Source: Leucaena leucocephala
Lineage: Eukaryota; Streptophyta; Magnoliopsida; Fabales; Fabaceae
Length of the DNA: 64,000 bases
Reading direction: 5' to 3'
Assembly: GCA_037074615.1 (NCBI GenBank)
Contig: CM073519.1
Location: 26,743,001-26,807,000, forward strand
In this document: in pieces, positions 1 to 11,392 of the stretch
Numbering within the stretch: the first letter of the stretch is position 1
Layout of the letters: every line of letters starts with the position of its first letter
Made by a program: the position numbers and the translations under genes
The notes under the pieces: generated by a model
What the model was told of the DNA's origin: nothing
The model's database searches: none
Seen by the model: only the letters and a program-made list of their open reading frames with translations

Positions 1-1331
1 GTGAGGTCCCAAAAAATATATATTAGTTCATGAAGAAATAGAAATTAATACAGTATCCTTTAGACTTTAGAATCAGATAAAATTTGGTAGTAAATTCCTA
101 TAATTAATATAAGAATTTATGAAATTGACAGAGCTCAAAAAGGAGTTATGTAAAATTTATTATAGAATTTACAGAAGATTAAAACACCCTATAAATATGT
201 TTTAGGGGAATTTCTCGGGAGTTTAGCCCATGAAGGTAGTGGACCATGTAGAGGGCCTAAAATGGCATCTTATAGACCCAGTAACATTTTCTGATAAGTA
301 TGTGGGTCAGGGCTAATAAGGATCGAGAAAAATATAAAATTAGGAAAATGCCACTGAGTATGCCACTGTGTTGTGTCATTGAGTCAGAGTTAGATAAAGG
401 GTATTGTGGTCATTTGACTAAGGTTAGGCAATTAAGGAGAGTTCCCAGAATAGTTGATCAAGGTTAGGGAATACTCTGATGATGTGTTAAAAGATAATAA
501 TACCCTTTGAGAAATTAAAGTGAAATCGGACACCGATAAAGAGTCTTGAAGAAAATATAGGGAATTTTTATTAGGACTTCTAGGTCTCAGAAAATTATTA
601 AACTTTGAAAGGGAGTTATTTTATATTATAATAAATTTCTAAAAATGTTAGAACCATTAAAAGAGGTGTCTACCATTTATTTCAAAATCAAGATATTTTA
701 AGGATACATGGTAAAGGAAATACCTTGGAATATGTGCCAAAAATAAGGGGATGGATTTGGACAGCCAATATGGTGTCCCATGTTTTTGAGCCCATGAATA
801 CTTTGTGCAGATTTAAAAAAAAAACAAGAAGAAACTTCATGAATGGAAAGGTGGCATAATGTTTATTGTTTGGGTTCCACCTAATGCTCACTTACACAAC
901 ATGGAAGCAAGGATAAGGAAGAAGAATTGAAGCATGTGATATGTTAGAATAAAATAATGTGAAGATTAAATGTGAGCCATTAGATCAAATAGTGCACAAA
1001 GTAATCTTGGCCATTGATTCCCATGACATTTTTCTATAAATACCCCCTCAAATCTGAACCAAAACTGTGGCATGTCAACCCTTGGGGAAACTCTTGCAAA
1101 ATAAAAACTCAAGCCAAGACAAAGAAGATTCAAGGTACCAAAGTTCAAGCAAGCTAGAGATTAAAGGTAAGAAATCTATCCTAGCTTATCTTCCTTTGAC
1201 TTGGGAGCTTGAACTTAGGGCTTTCATGGGGAAAAAGTTGAGTTTTCTCTAAGGTGTTTGTGCTATCCAAAAACCTTAGATGAAAGGGGAAAGAAGAAAT
1301 TAAAGTTACAGATAGGTGATTGAAGCTTAAA
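1..1331 (+). repeat. LTR O1 (family K), first visible piece
   Basis: Reverse-complement match to the K LTR right halves (for example 58880-60110 of R1) and direct match to S6 from about 49434. By comparison with S6, about 140 bp of its start lie left of the window. It ends at the ttaaa target site (1327-1331) of element A. The continuation is at 14796. It includes K-type features such as gggaaactcttgcaaaa (1085-1101). The short open frames here are not genes. Confidence 0.85.
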
Positions 1332-1726
1332 TGTAACATCCTTACTTTTATACGTCTTAGGGACCATTCAGTAGCATTTAGAACCACTTACAAGACCTTG
1401 GAAGTCCATTAACCAAATATGGAATTTTACTTTCTCGGGTTACTGTTCAGATGGTATTCCAGATTACGCAACAAACTTCAAAAAATCATAATTAATTCTA
1501 CAAAACTCGAAATGAAGTGGTTCAAAAAGCTACATGAACATAACATCTTGAAGTTTAAGGGAAAAAGAATTTCTAGACCAAATGATTAGCCAATTGATAC
1601 AGTTTATTTGTTGAAGTTTACTATTCATTTGGTCAAAACTCTGGACACAGGTTCTGGTCCCTTACTTTGGAAAATCATTTCTCTTGATATACGCATCCAA
1701 ATGAAACGTTCTACCTATGAACTTAA

Positions 1727-3723
1727 TGTTAGAAATCGTGCCCTAGGGGCCAATCATTGTCTTATGAACATTATTGATTTATGAATTTATTAATTGAGTT
1801 ATCATATTATTTGCATGTTTACTATGATGACCATCCTTGGATAATTCATGATATTATCCTAAATGTCCCTGGTCGATCATCTATGTGGGAGCACAGATGA
1901 AATAAGACCAGTATGACTTTGAAGATGTATAGAGATATAAATCAAAGTCATAAGCACATGTAAGAGTACAGGGTGTTGGACCGACCCGCTATGAGAGAAC
2001 TGCATGGGTAACGTCATAAGCTTCTCTCATATACAAACCATGTCAATATGCCCTTTGACCTGAGATCATCATGGATTCCTACATGACAAAACGCTCAGCT
2101 TTGACCTAGTCAAAAGTCACTTTTGACCGAGTGATCATAAAGACTATGTTCGGGCTTAGTGGTTTTTCATGCGGAGGAATGTGAATGGTCAAGATGGAAT
2201 TTGTCCCTCATATTCGTGGAGAGATATTACTGGGCCCCTCGATGAGTGAGTCTGAGAAATGTATGGCCATACTGTAATGGAAAGGTAGTTCCATTTCTAT
2301 AGTCAGACTACTCAGGGATCGAGAAAGTAACGGTCGGGAATAGGAGGATGACATTATCCATGCCTCATCCATGACCAAAATATCGCGTGACAGAAGGGAC
2401 ATGATATGGTTGTATAAAAGGTTACATCGTTTATCGATCCTCATATGATTTGGGTAGTTGTTATGTCTTGCTAGAGACCGCTTGCGACTTGTGGGCTAGT
2501 ATAGCAAATGGCCCACTGCCAACTTCATATGGGCCTACAGGGTCGCACACAAAATAGCCCAACACGAGCTATGATGTCCAGATTCATTGAATCTAAGACA
2601 TGTCCAGATTCAATGAAAGATCCAGGTGAATGTATATATATTTATTTATATTCGTATATATATAAATTCGTATATATATATATATATATTATATATATGA
2701 GATATATGAGATTTAATTTATAAGGATAAATTAAATCCCTATCACGTTTGAATTCGAAATTCAAATTGATAGGATATCTCATATAAGAGATATTTATAAG
2801 ATTTAATTTATAAGGATAAATTAAATCTCTATCACGTTTGAAATTCGAAATTCAAATTGATAGGATATCTCATATAAGAGATATTTATAAGATTTAATTT
2901 ATAAGGATAAATTAAATCTCTATCACGTTTGAAATTCGAAATTCAAATTGATAGGATATCTCATATAAGAGATATTTATAAGATTTAATTTATAAGGATA
3001 AATTAAATCTCTATCACGTTTGAAATTCGAAATTTAAATTGATAGGATATCTCAAATTTGATTTATGGGAATAAATCAAATATAACTCAGTCTCATCTTT
3101 ATTTAAAGTTAAATAAATAAGTAATTAAATCTGTGGGACGGATTTAATATTATTTTATTTAATTAGTTTCTTATAAAATTATACAATATATGATATTGTA
3201 TCAATTCGGAATTAATATAAGATTAACTCCAAAATCCAATTAGGTCAAGTGGAAAAACGCATAGCATCCTCTATATCTGATTGGAGGAGCTACGTTTGAA
3301 AATAACACAGAACACAAAAGGCCGAACGGAATCTGCAAAAGGTTTGCAGACAAGAAACTGCCGAAATAGAGACGGAGACTTGTGAAAGCCTTGGAGGGAC
3401 AGGAGACGCTAGCACGTCGTTCGTGGTTGGAACGCTGTTCGTGTGGATACCAGTAGAGGAAGCCGACCTGAGGCGTCGACTTCTTGTGATCGGAAAGAGA
3501 CCACCGTCCGCGGAGAGAATCTGTGAAGGTCGCTGAGGAACACTCCATCGATTTCTTGCGATCAGAAAGAGATCACCACCCACGTAGAGAAGCTGTGAAA
3601 TTCGCTGAGCAACACTAAGGGTAATGATTCTTTCCACTTGACTTAAACACATACGGTAGATCCTGGCAAGGAATGGAAAATTTTTAAAGTTTATTTCCGC
3701 TGCGTGTCTTCCAATTCCTTACA
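1727..3723 (+). mobile_element. Solo LTR D1, family D, nested in the left LTR of A
   Basis: Starts TGTTAGAAATCGTGCCC, ends CCTTACA, with exact cttaa duplications at 1722-1726 and 3724-3728. The right LTR of A (about 11775-11790) shows the uninterrupted site. It matches D2 throughout. TATAAAA at 2413-2419 suggests plus orientation. A TA-rich microsatellite (2631-2710) precedes a 91-bp tandem array. It is the youngest insert on this side: copia > O1 > A > D1. Confidence 0.92.
2698..3055 (+). repeat. 91-bp tandem repeat in D1
   Basis: The block gatatctcatataagagata, with the following ttataagatttaatttataa and atcacgtttgaaattcgaaa segments, recurs with a spacing of exactly 91 bp: the word aggatatctc starts at 2771, 2862, 2953 and 3044. 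This gives about four units with very few differences. D2 has a single unit at the corresponding place (about 47325-47400), so the expansion is specific to D1 and recent. Confidence 0.93.
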
Positions 3724-5384
3724 CTTAAAGCTATGGATGTGTGCTACATGCTCATAAAATTTAGTGAACTAATTCCTTCATTTGCTAGGTCAAACTGAAG
3801 CCACAATAAAACTGCTTTAGGGCCTACGTTTTCACCATTTCAGTTTCTTTTCCTTCATTTCCAATGATTGTTTCAGCATGCGCAAGCCATCAAATAAGCT
3901 TCTTAACATTCATATACATCATGTACATATTCCATAAGTATTACAATAGTTTCATCACATAAATGGACACCTTACATGGCATTTACATACATGGACAATT
4001 TATAGTATATGCTAAAATCTCAATACTTCACTTCCTTTCTTCCATTCTTTAGCTCTTCTCCATGCATACCTTTTATTCATGCTTGACCTAAATTGGTTGG
4101 TTATGGGAGAGTGAGATTCTAGGGAATCTCAGTAGCAAACATTACCACTTAAATATGCAAGATGGATGCTAATGCATGATATGTAATTTCATTAAACTTT
4201 CTTTGGTTAGTGACATGCCATCATGCTATATACTTTTACATAAAGTGCATGGCCATGGAAAACATGTTATTCACAATACATTGAACATCATTAATCATGT
4301 CACAACATCATTCAAACATCACATACATGTCAACACATAAGCATACCACATCAAGCACATAAAGAGATAAGTTCACTACCTTGCACTTAAGCTTTTCTCT
4401 TGACCTTTAGCCCTTGCTCCCTATCTTTCCAACCATGAAGCATTTATGTCCATCACTTCCCAACATCTTCTTGGATGTTTCATGGTCCTAAACACATTCA
4501 TATTCATCACATAACTCATTGGGACTCATGAACTCCAACCATGTTCAAGACTAACTTTGTTACACTCTTTATTGTCATAACTTTCTCTAATTTTCACTAA
4601 TCCACTTGGCTCTTGAACCAATTGATGTCTTGACTTTACCCTACACAATTTCATCTTTTGAATCCATTTATGAGCTTAGAATCATGAAATTCGACCTCCT
4701 TCATGGCCTACTATACAGAACTGAACATAAGCACACAATTCTTTCAATAATTCTCATTTTGATTCTAATGCTTCCCATACTTGTTTCTCCACTTTACCCC
4801 ACACAACTTTTCATTTTAAAACCATTGGAACCATCAAAATCATGAAATTCCAATCACTGTTCATGCGAGTGAACAGTACCATAAGGAATCTCAAAGACTA
4901 CAACCTTGAGATTTTAGTGTTTCCAAGGTTCAAAACCTTTCCAATCCTACACAAAATCATCATACAAACTCAATGGAAGCATTAAATTATTGAAATTCAA
5001 TTTCCTTCCCTCATGAACAGTGAAGACCGAACAGGGCACACCATGGAAAAGTCAAGAATATCAATTTGATTCAACAACCAACCACTTAACTAGCTTGTTT
5101 AAGCTTCAATCATATGGTTCTAACTTTAATTTCTTCTTTCCCCTTTCCTTGAAGGTTTTTGGGCAGCACCTTCCCTTAGAGAAAACTCAACTTTTTCCCC
5201 TTGAAAACCCTAAGTTCAAGCTCCCAAATCAAAGGAGAATAAGCTAGGAAAAATTGCTTACCTTTAATCTCTAGTTTGCTTGAACTTTGGAACCTTGAAT
5301 CTTCTTTGTCTGTGCTTGAGTTTCCATTTTGCAAGAGTTTCCCCAAGGGTCCATGAAGCCATGGTTTGCTGCAGAATGAGGGGG

Positions 5385-5392
5385 TATTTATA
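5385..5392 (-). promoter_or_regulatory. TATA box of the 3' LTR of element A
   Basis: Minus strand ggcTATAAATAccccc. The same box, with the C-run after it, is present in every long K LTR of the window. Confidence 0.65.
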
Positions 5393-6722
5393 GCCAAAAT
5401 CCAAGAAAAATGAATGGCCAAGATTGATTTGGTTACTATTTGATCTAAAGGCCCACATTTAATCTTGGATTTAACTTTTTCATACAATAATAATTATGAC
5501 ATCATGTGGGACAGCTCATGGGACACCTAAGAAGGTTAGGTGGCGTGCTGCCCATGCAAGGAACCTTCTGGAGAAATTCCAGTCCAATCCGGTATCGATC
5601 AGTGCAGTTTCATAACAACCGAACTGTGTTCAGTTCCTAATTTTTTATAATATACCAGGATATGTATTCTATCCTGGAAATTAATGTCTAGGCTTCTCAC
5701 ACATTGACATACTTGTACTGGCACAACTTAATTACAGATCCCTTGGAAAATGACCAAAATACCCTTGGTGTCCTCTCTTGTACTATATTGACCCTTAGGG
5801 CATAATTGTCATTTCACCCCTATTTGTACTGCCTCAGGGCATATATTGGCTCAACTAATCATATTTATACCATGTGCCACATTTTTAGCCTGTCCCAGAT
5901 GACCAAAATGCCCTTCATCAATCTTTGGTACAATTTGGGCATCCAGGGGCATTTTTGTAATTTCGCCCTTTTTCTGGCACTGGCCCCTTCTACTGATAGA
6001 CTAGTACCCTGGGTTTTGGGTCCTTCTTGGCATCATTATGGGCCTATTTATGATGTCATCTGATCTCATTCTATCTAGGCTTACATACCGATAATTTCCA
6101 TTATCGGATCATGGGTGTTAACAAACTCCTATCAAAATTCACTGATATGTGAATAACTTTTTATACAGAACTTCTTCTGGAGTTCTGTCAAATCTAGGAT
6201 ATTTGACACTATAGGGCACACTTTCTTGTAATTTACCCACTTATATCTGAAGTCCATGAAATCTGATAAAATTTCAGATAACTTTTAGATTATCAGATAA
6301 ATATCTGCTGTCTGGAGCCCTAATAAAATTTCTGTATCATGTCAGATTATCCAGCATACCTTCCTCTATTTACTGATAGAATATGGGACTAAAATACTTC
6401 TGGGCAGTTCTAACCCTTTTCGGGCTGATCTTTCTATAATTACAATTTTGCCCTTGAACTTTTCTCTTGATTACATTTATGTCCCTAACTTTTTGGATAT
6501 TTACATTTAGGTCCCTAAACTTTTGGAAATTACAACTTTTGGCCCAACATTTATTTCTACTTTAACTTTTGGCCTTTAACCTTTTCCAATTTGCATTTAG
6601 GTCCTTCTCTTTCTTTAAGACTTATCTAACCTTTATTATTTCGTCTGATCTTCGTCATAATTCTTTCTAAACCTCCTTCCACTATCAGTACTATACAGAT
6701 AGGGAAAATTTAGGATATGACA

Positions 6723-6740
6723 GTTCTACCCCCCTTAAAA
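6723..6740 (-). other. Polypurine tract of element A
   Basis: The plus strand gttctaccccccttaaaa directly follows the LTR edge, so the element strand reads ttttaaggggggtagaac before TGTCATATCC. The form AAGGGGGG beside the LTR is typical of plant chromovirus-type gypsy elements. R1 has the matching but mutated tract gtttctacccacttaaaa at about 60464. Confidence 0.85.
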
Positions 6741-7381
6741 TAAATTTCGTCCTCGAAATTTAATCAACACCTCAGTCAAGGATTGGGGTATTTACCTCTT
6801 ATCTTTCATCGTGACATATTAACGGAGTTCTTTATATATCTGCAATTCTTCATATCTTACTATGATCATCCTTTTGTCATGAATCAACTCACTCAGAGTT
6901 GAACTCCAATTCATTCTATTACTTAGCTTCTTGCTATGCATTTATCTACATATGGACTCCTCACTATACTGGACTTGTGAGTAGCGTCCATTTCTTTCAT
7001 ATTAAACTCTCTCGAATACTGCTATATTCTGGAGCTTCTACTAACTATTCATCATATTTCTTAGTACAATCACTTATTGCTCATTTGAGTATCTAGCAGA
7101 ATTCTCTGAATATCCACAAACTTTAACTCTCATTCTCATATCATTATACATTCTTATCATCTTTAAAAACTCATCATAATACAGAGAGAGGACTTATATC
7201 ATTATTCTTTCTTTCATTGCTCTACTGCTAGCAGGAGCACATAGGAGCACATATGAGCATATAGGAGCACATACTCTAACATGCATAACGCCTGGCTAAC
7301 GTGTTATAGGACTACATACCTGCTCATGAATGCAAAGCTCTAACATTGAAGCTCAAGCATTCCTTCTCTTAATATGCACAA

Positions 7382-7453
7382 CTCTAACACTCGGAGCTTG
7401 CACAGCTCTAACACTCAGAGCTTGCACTGCTCTAACATTCGGAGCTTTAGCAT
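7382..7453. repeat. 24-bp tandem repeat in the interior of A
   Basis: Three units beginning ctctaacactcggagcttgc at 7382, 7406 and 7430. R1 carries a diverged form at about 61128-61200, so the array was already present in the common ancestor of the two copies. Confidence 0.85.
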
Positions 7454-10400
7454 ATTCTGTAAACATCACATAATGTAACGTAACATAAGGCCAGGCATTC
7501 TATGCAATGAGTGGAAGCTCTCAAAGCTCTTATTTGCTCTTTCACATGTAGCTCATCATTCAAACATCTTATCTTTTCTGGAACAGAAGCCTCTCTATCT
7601 GTTTATAAAGCTAGCTATACAGCCGCTTCTCAAGGCATATCTTCTCATTTCGTATCTTTCATGACATAAAATGGCATATCTGGCCAAATCTGGCTATATC
7701 ATAGTTCATCTTTCAAATCCATTTCATTTGGACTTGACATAAGGGTTATAGTCTCTTACTATTCATATCCCTTTTTAACTTTTCATAGCTCTTTCTATCA
7801 TCTTACATAGCTCTGTGCACATATGCCAATTTCAATGGCATGTACACACTTTTTCATCACTTCCCAGGGGGTCACCCATCATTGAATTACCCTTACCTGA
7901 GCACGCTTAACTAAAATGTGCAGATAAAAATCTGAAGCACTGGTGCTTACAGGCTTCAACCCTAGTACTTTATTATCTTAGATCCATCTTATAATATCTC
8001 TTTTGGGTCTATCTGGCCTTCTAATCTCTTTGTCTTCATCTGGAGGATCTATTTGTCTCTTTATTTTCTGTAATCTCATCATAAGGATCTCTTCTCATAT
8101 CTTATGTAATATTCCCATAAATCCTTGGGACTCAACATTAACAACTTTAACTTTGATCACTTAGTTCCTGATACGTGTAAGGAGATTCTGAGTTCAATCC
8201 CTGATAGTAATAAGGCTATCTGAAACTAGCATCATGGGTACTCTCTCCGTTATGAGTTAATCAACTTGTGAAGCTTCTATACCTTAACTTTTCCTTGGTA
8301 TTTGTCCTTCCAAATAAATATTGTACTTATGGCTCATTACTTTCTTACTCTAGGCTTGGTCTACTGTGACCCTCGGGATCTACTACGATCAACCGTAAGC
8401 CTTTCAGGATCTAACTGCGACCCTCTGAGCCATACTAGGATATAACTGCAATCCTCCAGAATCTACTACGATTTCATTATACTGTATTCTCATCTCTGGA
8501 AGACCTAAACCAACGGGCAAAGTTACAAGGTTGGTCACTTCCACATGGTTGTTAACTCCACAGATAATTCCCCAAAAATGGTCACAGAAGCCAATATTAT
8601 CTATTAAGACTTCACTCATTTCCTCTATCACTCAGGAACTTCTCATATCATTTTCATCTTTATAACTTACTAGATCCATCACTACAGAGAGCTACATAGG
8701 CTCTACCATGCACATATCTATCATAATCTATTTATCTCATCAGAGGGACCTTACTTTATCTGAGTTATACTGTCCCATCTCTTGGCTTTATTTTAAAAGC
8801 AATCTTACTCTATTGCAAGAGCAATCTAGCTCTATTGCAAAAACATTAACTTATATTACTTAAAAACTGCTCTTTCTTAAAGCCATATCATCTTTCATAA
8901 CTGCGTCTCATTTCCTTTCCCATTGACTATCATAATCTGATCATAAATTCTCTTTCTATCTTCTGAGAATCAAATAGCTAACTTTCTAGTTTAGCACTTT
9001 GTTATTGCTTCATTCTTGCTAAGTTGAATTATTTAATTGCATGTCATAGGGCATAGGAGCAACATAACTTTCTCATCTGGTATACTCTACCCTGCATGTA
9101 ATGTAAAGGGAAGTATTCATTTATCATAGCATACTTAACTTGTATAATATGCAAGGAGATACAATCCTATAAACATTCTCTACATGCGTGTCATCATATG
9201 ACAACTGCAATGAGATGCAATTTCTTATTATAACTTATGGCAACATAAGCCATACCACTATCACATACATCTGCTCAACCATCCCTTATACTCACATTGC
9301 AATTAAATAATTAACCAAGTAGACTTTAAAGTATTTTGTTCCTTCATTACCTTAATCACTAGGTCCTGATCATTTATTCAGGAACCTAAATCATTTACTT
9401 GTTTCACTTAGGTTGCCACTTTACCCTCTTATTAGGGTATAGACTCAACCCTTATTTACTCTTTCTTACATAAGGAATAGGGGAGTCACTTCATCTTTTA
9501 ATCTATGGCTACGTTACTAGGCCATATTTATTCTATCATATTATCCCTTATTGCCTGTAAGATTTCTATGTCTCTAGCCTGAAGGATTTATGTGTCTTTG
9601 GCCTCACAACTATCCATACCTGAGTCAGCTATTCTCTTTCAGCTAACTGAGGAAAGTTTGCCTCCTATCTTTATGCCATTTGTACTTTTACGTTTCTCTT
9701 ATCCTCATGGATTACTAACAGGCGAGAGAAAGTAACTCTTATTAAGCCTCAAGATTGATATGAATGAACTCGATTAAGTATCCATCAGAAGAGTTCTCTT
9801 CCCTTAACTCTAACCCTTAACTTAATGTTCACCCTTCTCTAATTGAGAGGAATGCTTCTTTTAAACTTTCTGAGAAAAACTTCTCAAGTGAGCGGATCAT
9901 TCTCCATCTCATATGGAGTAACTTCTGTATCTCTTAATTCTTTTAACGCTTTCTATCTGTCTGTCTTAGTCTGTTTTTGACTGGACGATGATCCCTTTCT
10001 GGTCTGTCTTTGGATCCTGACTAATTTAAGTCACTTGGATTTCCTTCATCATCTAACATTACTTTTGTCCTCTAGGGTGATATATGCTAGGTGTACTGGG
10101 TTACTGTCTCTTCGTGATATGATCCCTCTGTTTAGGAATATTAACTTTCTGTCTATTAGCCTTCACGTCTTTAACCTTAGGCTGTGTATTAAATCATTCT
10201 TAGGCAAGTCTTATTCTAACTTCTCATTATTCTTTTCCGTAAAGATTATCTACACAAAGTCTTTTGTACTGTAGATCAACTCCTGATGATCATATGGAGG
10301 ATCTACTGTTGAACCTCTTCTTAAACTGATCTTCTGTATCTTAGTGCTTCGTACTGTTTAACTTGCCTATACTCTGTGCTAAATCTCTAACTGATAGACT

Positions 10401-11377
10401 TTAGTGAGATTGGCATCTTTAGTCTCATGACACTTGACTTACTATCATCTCATACCGATCCTCTAAAGTATATTAGGTTAATGCCCTCTACTATATGTCT
10501 GTTTATCATTCCTGCTACAGCATTGAGAATCTGCAGATAACTAACTGTTCTTAATCTCTACTTCTGTCCATCCCTTGACCTAGACTGAGTAATTCACTCT
10601 CCATAGCTTTCTTCAGACCATATGGTCAACACTATCTGTCTTTAATGAAGAAGGCTGGGGTTGACTAGGACTAGGAACATCCCACTGATCTTTCTCTATA
10701 AAGTCACATATTCTTAGACTTTGGGAATGGACAAGAATTATCATAGGCTCTGACTGGATGTCTGAATTAGGGGACTGTTGTATCTTAATTATCATAAATC
10801 TATCCTCAAACTCTGGTAGAGGAGGAATAATATATGGTCTACCCATAATCCAGTACTAGTACTCAGCTTCCTCAGCCATAATTTATCATCTCGTAAGAGG
10901 GATAAAGCTTATATCAGGGTTAGAGGGCACTCTAACAATCCTCATACTATATAGAGTCACTTGACTCAATATCATATGGTGCATTCACGGCTTCAGAATG
11001 AATCTCTCCATCACCTCTAGACTGTAGGTTTAAGTCTACAGAAACATCTATAGGGTAATCTACTGCAGACTTTCCTGACTGATCCCCATACTCTCCTCTG
11101 AACTTTCTTCATTGTCTGAAAGATCAAAGTCTGGATGTACATCATATCCATATATCACTACTAGCCTGGGGTTTCCCTTATTAACTGAAGCCTCTGACTT
11201 AATCTTATGGAATCTTATATCTATTCTTGCAATATTTGCTTAATTAAGCAATGTTAACCACCCCATAACATACCCTACCTTAACAAAATACTTACTGTTT
11301 AGGGTTAGGGTATGGGTATAATCTCAAATCAGTCCATAAATAATCTATTCAGAGCATTTCTTAAGCTAGAATCCTAT

Positions 11378-11389
11378 GCTCTGATACCA
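11378..11389 (-). other. Primer-binding site of element A (initiator tRNA-Met)
   Basis: The plus strand gctctgatacca equals the last 12 bases of plant initiator tRNA-Met. On the element strand this is TGGTATCAGAGC, three bases from the LTR edge (TGTAACATCC starts at 11393 on the plus strand). It fixes the orientation of the element as right to left. Confidence 0.92.
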
Positions 11390-11392
11390 TAA

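Larger units (their letters stand above)
1332..6722 (-). repeat. 3' (left) LTR of element A, interrupted by D1
   Basis: Runs TGTAACATCC...GGATATGACA. D1 sits at 1727-3723 between cttaa duplications; without it the LTR is about 3.39 kb. From 3729 onward it parallels the right LTR from about 11786 with few differences (the piece 4381-6722 and the piece 12449-14790 are the same length). TATAAATA box on the minus strand at 5385-5392. The short frames at 4606-4845 and 5020-5487 recur in the sister copy but show no family resemblance and are part of the LTR. Confidence 0.92.
6723..11392 (-). other. Interior of element A: conserved, without polymerase genes
   Basis: This 4.67-kb region has no frame above about 80 codons that resembles a retroelement protein. 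The frames at 8404-8631 and 10613-10846 are not recognised, and the former is not preserved in R1. Even so, R1 (60464-64000) repeats about the first 3.5 kb in the same order, including small repeats and the runs of ctactgcgaccctc-like words (8366-8475, 62210-62340). Next to the polypurine tract about a dozen codons resemble the tail of a chromovirus polyprotein. Near the primer site there is a frame of roughly 60 codons with an acidic stretch (about 11060-11240). Confidence 0.85.

Noticed and set aside
2631..2710. TA-rich stretch as an origin or matrix-attachment site
   Set aside because: A simple microsatellite in LTR D1 with a shorter version in D2; no other signal supports a function.
4606..4845. 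79-codon frames repeated at 4606-4845 and 12673-12912 as possible genes
   Set aside because: They are the same stretch of the two LTRs of element A and recur, mutated, in other K LTRs. The product has no recognisable domain, and K relatives in opposite orientation have stops there.
11283..11310. ttagggttagggtatggg as a plant telomere repeat
   Set aside because: Only about two imperfect units, inside the interior of element A next to the primer site.
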